Below the pieces are notes generated by a model that searched no databases, had not been told where the DNA came from, and worked only from the letters and a program-made list of their open reading frames with translations. The translations under genes were made by a program, and so were the position numbers. A DNA stretch of 22,695 bases. Source: Bifidobacteriaceae bacterium. GTDB taxonomy: Bacteria; Actinomycetota; Actinomycetes; Actinomycetales; WQXJ01. Of this stretch, positions 6,658 to 12,710 are shown piece by piece. Location of the stretch: NCBI GenBank assembly GCA_031279575.1, contig JAITIG010000010.1, positions 1 through 22,695 on the forward strand, given 5' to 3'. Position 1 is the stretch's first letter. Each line of letters opens with the position of its first letter.

Positions 6658-9585
6658 ATGCCCGCGACACCCCCGGCCAAACGAGTCCTGTACGTGGTGT
6701 GGGGGTTCCCGCCCTTCCGGGGGGCGGGGGCGGCCAACCCCTTGGCGGCGGTCAACGAGTTGGCCGCCCGCGGCCACCAGGTGACCGTGCTGGCGGCCGG
6801 CGCCGACGCCTTCAACCTGGTGCTGGGAGCCGATTGGGACCTGGCGGCGCGGGTCGACCGCCGCGTCCAAGTGGTGCGGGTGGACCAGTTCTTGGGCACG
6901 CGCGACCCGGTGCTCAACCGCTGCGCCCAGGCCGACGCCGCCACCCCCGAGAACTGGCGCGGCTGGACCAGTGACCTGGTCAAGTCCATTTTCCCGGAGC
7001 CAATCGAGAACGACTGGTACCCGGCTTGGCTGCTGCCGGCCGCCGCCGCCGCCCGGGCGCTGCACGCCGCCCATCCGTTTGACCTGGTGGTGGCGAACAT
7101 CCTGCCCGCCGTCGGGGCCGGGGTGGGGCTCGACCTGGTCCGCGCCACCGGCCTGCCGCTTTTGTTGGTGGAACGCGACTCGTGGGTTTTCAGCCCCTTC
7201 ACCGGCCAGCCCTACCCCGACGCCGAGCGCACCCGGCCGCTGCTGGAAGAGGCCCTCGGGCGGGCCGCGCGCGTCTGGTACACCAACCGGGCGATGGCGG
7301 ATCTGCACCGGCGGGAATTCCCCCAGTGGGCGGGCAAAATCCGCCTGGTGGGCAACGGCTGGGACCCCGAATGGCTGCCCCAGCCGGTGGGGGCGCCCGA
7401 GCGGCAGGCCGGGCGGGGGCTGGTCTTCCGCTACGTTGGCACCGCCTACTCCGCCTTCCCCTGGGAGCGCGTGCTGCGAGCTTGGCGGCTGGCGCGGGCC
7501 GCCAGCCCGCGCCTGGCCGGCGCCCGGCTGGAGTTTGTGGGCAAGTCGAGCCGGTCCGCCCTGGGGCGCCCGCAGGACGCCATCGGCTTCGCCGGGGTGG
7601 CCAACCGGCGCGACCTGCCGGCCCTCTACCGGCAAACCGACGCCCTGCTGTTCATCAAAGAGGACGTCCCCCTGGCCACCCCGGGCAAGCTCTACGAGTA
7701 CATCGCCACCGGCCTGCCGGTTGTGGTGGCGCTGCCGCCCGGCCACTGCGCCAAGCAAGACGTCCTGGCCGGCCGGCCGCTCTGGTTCGAGGCCCGCGAC
7801 GCCACCCCCGAGGCGCTGGCCCAGGCGCTGGTGGCCGCCGCCGAGCACTCCCCCACCCCGGCTGAGACCGCCGCCGCCCTGCGCCACGCCGCCCGCTTCA
7901 CCCGCGCGGCCCAACTCGGGCCCGCCTTGGCGGACCTGGAGCAGGCCTTGGGCTGGGATGCGGCCCCCGGGGCCGGGCAGGCCCGGCCCGCCCCGGCCAG
8001 CCCCGCGCCCCGCCCGGCCCGGGCGGCGCAGATCAGGGTGCTGGCGGTGGGCGGCCCCAGGGCGGCCGCCCCGCCAGCCGAACTCGAAGGACTGCCGGTC
8101 AAAACCGTCCCGCTGGACGCCCTGGAGGCCTGCCCGGCCCCACCCGCCGGGCAGATCGAGCTGCTGTGGGCGCTGGACGAGGCCGCCCACCCCGCCGCCC
8201 GCGCCCGCGCCGGCGCCGCCCCGGGAATCTTGGCCCTGACCACCGAGCAGGCCGTCCAGGGCGCGGTGGAGCAGCTGCGCTCCGGGCGCGCCCTGGCCGA
8301 TTTGGCCTACCCGCCGGCCCCCACCCCGGGGCGGGCGGTGGAGCAGGCCAACCCGCCGCCGGCCGGGGCCGCCCGCTGGCGGGTCGAAACCCGCGACCAG
8401 GGCGCCCCGGGGCCGTGGCTGGAGCTGACCGGCGCGGGCGTGCGGGTCAACCTGCGCCAACTCGAGCCGCTGGAGCGGGCGGCGGTGGCGCGCCGCCAGG
8501 GCCTGGCCCGCCCCCGGGGCGCCGGCGGCCACCTGCTGATAGGGCGCATGAACTACGCCAACCAGGGCCGCTTGTGGGCCCAGGCCGTCAGCGACCACGT
8601 GGACGGCTTCACCGCCGCCAACCTGATGCTCAAAGCCGACCGCACCCCGCTCTCATTCGACGCCGACTGCGCTGTGCTGACAACCCAGCGCTCCCAGCCC
8701 CTGATGCGGCTCGATGTGGCGTTGGACATGGCGGCGCCCGCCAGCCACATCCTGATCGAGGACATGCGCACGCTGCTGGACACAGCCGACCCGCGCGAGG
8801 TGAGCCTGGACCCGGCCTGGGCCCGGGCCGAGGCCGAGCAGATCCTGGCCTCGGGCCGCCGGGTCGCGGTGCTGGTCCACGGCACCGCCGGGCGCACCCC
8901 CGCCGCCCACGCCGCCATCGAGCCGTACAGCCCCTACCGCGACACCGAGGCCGAGTTCACCCAGCAGCGGGTGGCTTTGACCGAGGCCGTCCACCAAGCG
9001 CTGGCCGCCTTGGAGGCGCCGGTTTTCACCGCCACACCCGACATGCTGGACTTCTTGCCGCAGGCGGTCTGGCTGCCCATCACCGTGGCCGCCTCGGCTT
9101 TCGCCCCCGCCCCCAGGTGGGCCGATGGCGCCAAGCTGAGGGTGGCGCACATCCCCAGCAGCGACATCACCAAGGGCTCGGTCTACGCCGACGCCGCCTT
9201 GAAGGACTTGGACCGGCTCGGGTTGATCGAGTACCGCTCGCTGCGCCGCATCCACCCGGCCCGCATGCCGCAGGTCATCCGCTCGGTCGACGTGGTGGTG
9301 GACCAACTGGTGTTGGGCAACGCCGCCACCCTGGCGGCCGAGTCGATGGCGGCCGGCCGGCTGGTGGTGGGCCATGTGGCCGAGCCGGTGCGCCGCCGCT
9401 TCCCGCTGCCGCTGCCGGTGGTCGAGGCCACCCCGGCCACCATCCGCGACGTGGTGGCGGACATCGCCTTGGCGGCGGAGGACTACCGCCCGCTGGCCGA
9501 GGCGGGGGCCGCCTTCGCCCGCGCCGTCCACGACGGGCGCCTGGCCGCCGAGGTGCTGGAACGGGGCTTTCTGCGCGCCAGCTGA
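6658..9585 (+). CDS. Two-part glycosyltransferase: GT4-like N-half fused to a paralogue of the 5490-6560 protein
   Basis: A 975-residue protein from ATG at 6658. An in-frame GTG two codons earlier (6652) is less likely because it lies only 2 bases from the -10 box. Residues 1 to about 430 look like a complete GT-B enzyme: VLYVVWGFPPFRGAGAAN at the start, FDLVVANILPAVGAG in the acceptor domain, IRLVGNGWDPEW at the hinge, FRYVGTAYSAFPWERVLRA, DALLFIKEDVPLATPGKLYE, then YIATGLPVVVALPPG (about residue 346 on), close to the GT4 donor-binding pattern. A Pro/Ala-rich linker (about 440-470) and a weakly structured middle part (to about 615) follow. Residues about 620-975 are a full-length relative of the divergently transcribed 356-residue protein, suggesting duplication and fusion. 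Two transferase modules in one chain could add two sugars in sequence. It faces a convergent wecC-like gene with a 19-base gap. No transmembrane segment is evident. Confidence 0.8.
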   Translation: MPATPPAKRVLYVVWGFPPFRGAGAANPLAAVNELAARGHQVTVLAAGADAFNLVLGADWDLAARVDRRVQVVRVDQFLGTRDPVLNRCAQADAATPENWRGWTSDLVKSIFPEPIENDWYPAWLLPAAAAARALHAAHPFDLVVANILPAVGAGVGLDLVRATGLPLLLVERDSWVFSPFTGQPYPDAERTRPLLEEALGRAARVWYTNRAMADLHRREFPQWAGKIRLVGNGWDPEWLPQPVGAPERQAGRGLVFRYVGTAYSAFPWERVLRAWRLARAASPRLAGARLEFVGKSSRSALGRPQDAIGFAGVANRRDLPALYRQTDALLFIKEDVPLATPGKLYEYIATGLPVVVALPPGHCAKQDVLAGRPLWFEARDATPEALAQALVAAAEHSPTPAETAAALRHAARFTRAAQLGPALADLEQALGWDAAPGAGQARPAPASPAPRPARAAQIRVLAVGGPRAAAPPAELEGLPVKTVPLDALEACPAPPAGQIELLWALDEAAHPAARARAGAAPGILALTTEQAVQGAVEQLRSGRALADLAYPPAPTPGRAVEQANPPPAGAARWRVETRDQGAPGPWLELTGAGVRVNLRQLEPLERAAVARRQGLARPRGAGGHLLIGRMNYANQGRLWAQAVSDHVDGFTAANLMLKADRTPLSFDADCAVLTTQRSQPLMRLDVALDMAAPASHILIEDMRTLLDTADPREVSLDPAWARAEAEQILASGRRVAVLVHGTAGRTPAAHAAIEPYSPYRDTEAEFTQQRVALTEAVHQALAALEAPVFTATPDMLDFLPQAVWLPITVAASAFAPAPRWADGAKLRVAHIPSSDITKGSVYADAALKDLDRLGLIEYRSLRRIHPARMPQVIRSVDVVVDQLVLGNAATLAAESMAAGRLVVGHVAEPVRRRFPLPLPVVEATPATIRDVVADIALAAEDYRPLAEAGAAFARAVHDGRLAAEVLERGFLRAS

Positions 9586-9604
9586 GGCGGCGGCGTCGGG
9601 CGGG

Positions 9605-10846
9605 TCAACGCCACAGGCCGCGCGTGTCGATCACCGGGACATTGGGCGGCAGGCTGGGCGGGCGCTGGCGGAAGGCGTCGTGGTCCACCAGCAGCACCAC
9701 GGCGTCGGCCCCGGCCAAGGCGTCGGCGAGGCTGGCCAACTCGACGTTGCGGCGCTGCGCCAACTCCGGCGGCAGCTGGCTGATGTGGGGCTCGACCACC
9801 CGGATCAAACCGTCCGGGTAGGCCTGGGCCAAAGCCGCCACCACCGCCCGGGCGGGCGACTCGCGCAGGTCGTCGATGTTGGCTTTGAAGGCCAGGCCCA
9901 AGGCCGCCACCGTGGGCGCGCCCTGGCCGGCCAGCGCGGCTGCGACTTTGGCGCCGACGCGCCCGGGCATGGAGTCGTTGAGGTGGCGGGCGCACTGGAT
10001 CAGTTGGGTCTCGGCCGGGGCGGCCGCGGCGATGAACCAGGGGTCGACGGCGATGCAGTGGCCGCCCACGCCGGGCCCCGGGCTCAAGATCGCCACCCTG
10101 GGGTGGTGGTTGGCCAGCTCGATCAGGCGGCGCACATCGACCCCCAGCTTGTCGCAAACCAGCGACAACTCGTTGGCGAAGGCGATGTTGACGTCTCTGA
10201 AGGCGTTCTCCACCAATTTGGCCAGCTCGGCGGTGACGGCGTCGGTGGACATGATCTCGCCCTGGCAAAACGTCCGGTACAAGTCGGCCGCCCGGTGCGC
10301 CGCCCGGGGCGTCAGGCCGCCCACAATGCGGTCGTTGGAGACCAGCTCTTGGACCACCCGGCCGGGCAGCACCCGCTCCGGGCAGTAGGCCAGGTCCACC
10401 GCCAACTCGCCGCCCGGGGCCGCCAGGTCGGGCCGGTTGGCGGCGATGCGCCGCGCCGCCAGAGCCGTGGCGCCAGGCGGGGAGGTGGACTCCAGCACCA
10501 CCAGCGAGCCGGGCCCAAGCACCTGGCTGATCGAGTCGACCGCGGCCATGACATAGCTCAGGTCGGGGCTGCGGTCGGGGTTGACCGGGGTTGGGACGGC
10601 CACCACGTAGGCCTCGGCCTCGGCCGGGGCCGGGGCCGCCGCCAGGTTGCCCGCCGCCACCGCCTGGGCCACCAGGCGCGCCAGATCGGGTTCGACAAAC
10701 GGCACCTGCCCGCTGTTGACGGCGCCGACGGTGGCCGGATTGGTGTCCACGCCGCGCACCCGCAGGCCGCGGCTGGCCAGCATCGCGGCCGTGGGCAAGC
10801 CGATGTAGCCCAACCCCACCACGCACACGCTTGAAACTGCCTGCAA
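9605..10846 (-). CDS. wecC: UDP-N-acetyl-D-mannosamine dehydrogenase
   Basis: A 413-residue NAD-dependent dehydrogenase that would convert UDP-ManNAc to UDP-ManNAcA in two oxidation steps in the cytoplasm. Visible family features are VCVVGLGYIGLPTAAMLA with a canonical GxGxxG (11-16), PTPVNPDRSPDLSYV, VVLESTSPPGAT, YCPERVLPG, K210 in AELAKLVENAFRDVNIAFAN, catalytic Cys264 in GVGGHCIAVDPWF, and the C-terminal domain opening AALGLAFKANIDDLRESPA. These match WecC better than UDP-glucose dehydrogenase (STSPPG, CPERVLPG, GHCIAVDPWF). The start is TTG at 10846, with AAAGGAG ending 6 bases upstream and the glycine-rich strand at the expected distance. It follows the wecB gene by 19 bases in a two-gene operon. 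The other dehydrogenase in the window (2791-4089) is clearly different in sequence, so this is not a recent duplicate. Confidence 0.93.
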   Translation of the reverse strand: MQAVSSVCVVGLGYIGLPTAAMLASRGLRVRGVDTNPATVGAVNSGQVPFVEPDLARLVAQAVAAGNLAAAPAPAEAEAYVVAVPTPVNPDRSPDLSYVMAAVDSISQVLGPGSLVVLESTSPPGATALAARRIAANRPDLAAPGGELAVDLAYCPERVLPGRVVQELVSNDRIVGGLTPRAAHRAADLYRTFCQGEIMSTDAVTAELAKLVENAFRDVNIAFANELSLVCDKLGVDVRRLIELANHHPRVAILSPGPGVGGHCIAVDPWFIAAAAPAETQLIQCARHLNDSMPGRVGAKVAAALAGQGAPTVAALGLAFKANIDDLRESPARAVVAALAQAYPDGLIRVVEPHISQLPPELAQRRNVELASLADALAGADAVVLLVDHDAFRQRPPSLPPNVPVIDTRGLWR

Positions 10847-10852
10847 AGCTGT

Positions 10853-10859
10853 CTCCTTT
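10853..10859 (-). promoter_or_regulatory. Strong ribosome binding site for the wecC-like TTG start
   Basis: AAAGGAG on the minus strand lies in the 19-base gap after the wecB stop and ends 6 bases before TTG at 10846. It settles the start and is one of the few textbook Shine-Dalgarno sequences in the window. Confidence 0.75.
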
Positions 10860-10865
10860 GTCTTG

Positions 10866-12020
10866 TCACCCGGCGAAGTCCGCCAGGCGGCGGCCCACCC
10901 CGAAGAACTCGGCCAGCGCGGCGCAGGTCCGCTCCGCCGCCCGGCCGTCGCCGTATGGGTTGCGCGCCTGCGCCATGGCGGCGTGGGCCGCCGGGTCGCC
11001 CAGCAGGCGCGCGGTCTGGGCCGCGATTTGGGCTGGGTCGGTGCCCACCAGCCGGGCGTTGCCGGCCGCCACCCCCTCGGGGCGCTCGGTGGTCTCGCGC
11101 AGCACCAGCACCGGCACCCCGAGCGATGGCGCCTCTTCTTGCAGGCCGCCGGAATCGGTCAGCACGGCGGTGGCCGCTTGGACCAGGCGCACCAGGTCGA
11201 GGTAGTCGAGCGGCTCGGTCAGGTAGACGTTGGCCAGCGGGCTCAGCGCCGGCTCCAGCGCCTGGCGCACCAGCGGGTTGGGGTGCAGCGGCAGCACAAA
11301 ACCGACTTCCGGGTGCGTCTGGGCCAGTTCCCGCACCGCCGCCGCGATGCGCCGCATCGGCTCGCCCCAAGACTCGCGCCGGTGGGCGGTCACCAGCACC
11401 AGGCGGCGCCCCGAGGCCAAAGCCTGCCGCACGGCGCCATCCGCCGCCTGCCCGTCTGAGCCCGCCACCGCCAGCAGGGCGTCGATGACGGTGTTGCCGG
11501 TGACGGCCACCGCCGCCGCTTTGACGCCCTCGGCTAGCAGGTTGGCTTTGTTGCGGGCGGTCGGGGCGAGGTGGAGGGAGCAGATCTGGGACAGCAGCCG
11601 CCGGTTGCCCTCCTCGGGGAACGGCGCCGCCAGGTCGCCGGTGCGCAGGCCGGCTTCGACGTGGACGGCGGGGATGCCGGCGAAGAAGGCCGCCAGGCCG
11701 GCTCCCAGCGCGGAGGAGGTGTCGCCTTGGACCAGCAGCGCCTGGGGCCGCAGGCGCTCCAACTCCGGCGCCAGCCGCTGGAGGGTTTTGGCCACCGCCC
11801 CGCCCGGGTCGGATTTGCGCGTGTAGATGTCGATGGCGGCGTCGGGGGCGATGCCGAACAGCTGGTTGACGCGGCCGACCATTTCCGGGTGCTGCCCTGT
11901 CACCACCACCTGGCAGGCGAAGGAAGGCTCGGCCCGCAGCGCCCGGATCACCGGCGCCAGCTTGATCGCCTCAGGGCGGGTGCCGTAAACCGCCATGACG
12001 GGAATTGGAGGCACTGGCAC
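10866..12020 (-). CDS. wecB: UDP-N-acetylglucosamine 2-epimerase (non-hydrolysing)
   Basis: A 384-residue enzyme that would interconvert UDP-GlcNAc and UDP-ManNAc, feeding the dehydrogenase encoded just downstream. Classical WecB signatures are present: VMAVYGTRPEAIKLAPVI, TGQHPEM, the VQGD site (D100), HVEAGLRTGD (E122), FPEEGNRRL, VTAHRRESWG (H213), DSGGLQEEAPSLGVPVLVLR and RETTERPEG. Three starts are possible: GTG at 12020, GTG at 12014 and ATG at 11996. ATG would leave only MAVYGTRPE, slightly short for the family. GTG at 12020 is preferred because a TACTAT box lies 6 bases upstream, which fits leaderless transcription. The frame continues upstream without sense. The C-terminal YGDGRAAER resembles the end of the other epimerase at 945-2009, but the GTRPE and RETTERPE motifs place the two in separate branches. 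Confidence 0.92.
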   Translation of the reverse strand: MPVPPIPVMAVYGTRPEAIKLAPVIRALRAEPSFACQVVVTGQHPEMVGRVNQLFGIAPDAAIDIYTRKSDPGGAVAKTLQRLAPELERLRPQALLVQGDTSSALGAGLAAFFAGIPAVHVEAGLRTGDLAAPFPEEGNRRLLSQICSLHLAPTARNKANLLAEGVKAAAVAVTGNTVIDALLAVAGSDGQAADGAVRQALASGRRLVLVTAHRRESWGEPMRRIAAAVRELAQTHPEVGFVLPLHPNPLVRQALEPALSPLANVYLTEPLDYLDLVRLVQAATAVLTDSGGLQEEAPSLGVPVLVLRETTERPEGVAAGNARLVGTDPAQIAAQTARLLGDPAAHAAMAQARNPYGDGRAAERTCAALAEFFGVGRRLADFAG

Positions 12021-12026
12021 CGGGAC

Positions 12027-12032
12027 ATAGTA
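12027..12032 (-). promoter_or_regulatory. -10 box of the wecB-wecC operon, probably leaderless
   Basis: TACTAT on the minus strand is followed by 6 bases and GTG at 12020. There is no Shine-Dalgarno in between and no clear -35. The box stands out in an otherwise very GC-rich 163-base intergenic stretch, where I see nothing else except a hairpin at its far end. Confidence 0.5.
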
Positions 12033-12167
12033 CCCGACGCCCCCACCACCGGGCCGGCCACCCCGGCGCCGTCCGCCGCCCCGCCTGGGGCCAGAGGGCG
12101 GCCGGGTGCGCGGCGCCGCGTTTGGCGGGGGAGACACGGCGGCCAGGCTTCACACCATCGCGGCCTC

Positions 12168-12183
12168 CCCGCCGGGCGGCGGG
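12168..12183 (-). terminator. Possible hairpin terminator after the immunity gene
   Basis: A perfect 6-base GC stem with a 4-base loop (CCCGCC-GCCC-GGCGGG on the minus strand) begins directly after the TAA of the immunity gene. No T-run follows, so it could be a stem-only terminator or chance in GC-rich DNA. Confidence 0.3.
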
Positions 12184-12684
12184 TTAGAACAAGACCGCGC
12201 GGCCGGCCCTGACTCGCGCCAGGGCGTGCGCCGCCACCCGCTGGCGGCCCGACGGGGCATCCACCATCGGCGCCCACTTCCGGGCCCGCCGGAACAGCAA
12301 CTCAGCGAAACCGATGAACCCCTCGTCCTTCCGCTCGAAGTACAACCCCTCAGGGGGCCCCTCCAAACGCTCAACCTTGTAATACAAACGCCCCGGGCCC
12401 ACAGAATCGGCATGCTCGCGCGGCACCCACCAGTCCACCAACACGTCCTGCATGATATCCAACACCCAATAGCCTTGCTGGGGAACATACCTCGGCTTGA
12501 TGGCCGGCCAATCCACCCGCCGGCAAAAAGCCCCGAAAAACCCCCCGTCGATCCTGGTGACCTCCTCGAACTGGGGGCCCGGCGACTCCGACGGCAGCAG
12601 CACCGCGTCGAACTCTCCCCGCGCGAGGCCCAGGAACTCGTTCGCGTCCACGGGGTCGAAGTACGCGTTCACCTGCCTGCCCAC
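12184..12684 (-). CDS. Probable immunity protein for the RHS C-terminal toxin
   Basis: A 166-residue protein with no signal peptide. I do not recognise the family. It is called immunity because of position: a small acidic-to-neutral cytoplasmic protein directly after a polymorphic toxin gene on the same strand. The start is GTG at 12684: AGGAGG (12691-12696) lies 6 bases upstream and overlaps the toxin's TGA, coupling the two genes. The frame stays open to a TTG at 12699 inside the toxin gene, which is less likely. Visible features are an acidic N-terminal half (YFDPVDANEFLGLARGEFDA), a tryptophan-rich centre (GYWVLDIMQDVLVDWWVPRE), the strand-rich GRLYYKVERLEGPPEGLYFE, and GFAELLFRRARKWAPMVDA, the sort of layout seen in several immunity families. 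Base composition is visibly less GC-rich than the glycan genes, as is the toxin tip. An unrelated hypothetical gene cannot be excluded. Confidence 0.7.
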   Translation of the reverse strand: MGRQVNAYFDPVDANEFLGLARGEFDAVLLPSESPGPQFEEVTRIDGGFFGAFCRRVDWPAIKPRYVPQQGYWVLDIMQDVLVDWWVPREHADSVGPGRLYYKVERLEGPPEGLYFERKDEGFIGFAELLFRRARKWAPMVDAPSGRQRVAAHALARVRAGRAVLF

Positions 12685-12690
12685 AAGCCG

Positions 12691-12710
12691 CCTCCTCAAG
12701 GTTTATTATA
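12691..12710 (-). promoter_or_regulatory. TATAAT box and Shine-Dalgarno before the immunity gene
   Basis: A perfect TATAAT (12705-12710, minus strand) lies in the last codons of the toxin gene, 9 to 14 bases before an AGGAGG (12691-12696) and 20 bases before the immunity GTG. The Shine-Dalgarno is convincing. The promoter is only possible, since no good -35 is seen at 16-18 bases. Confidence 0.5.

Noticed and set aside
9586..9604. Terminator between the convergent genes
   Set aside because: The 19-base gap is too short and shows no stem-loop with a T-run on either strand.
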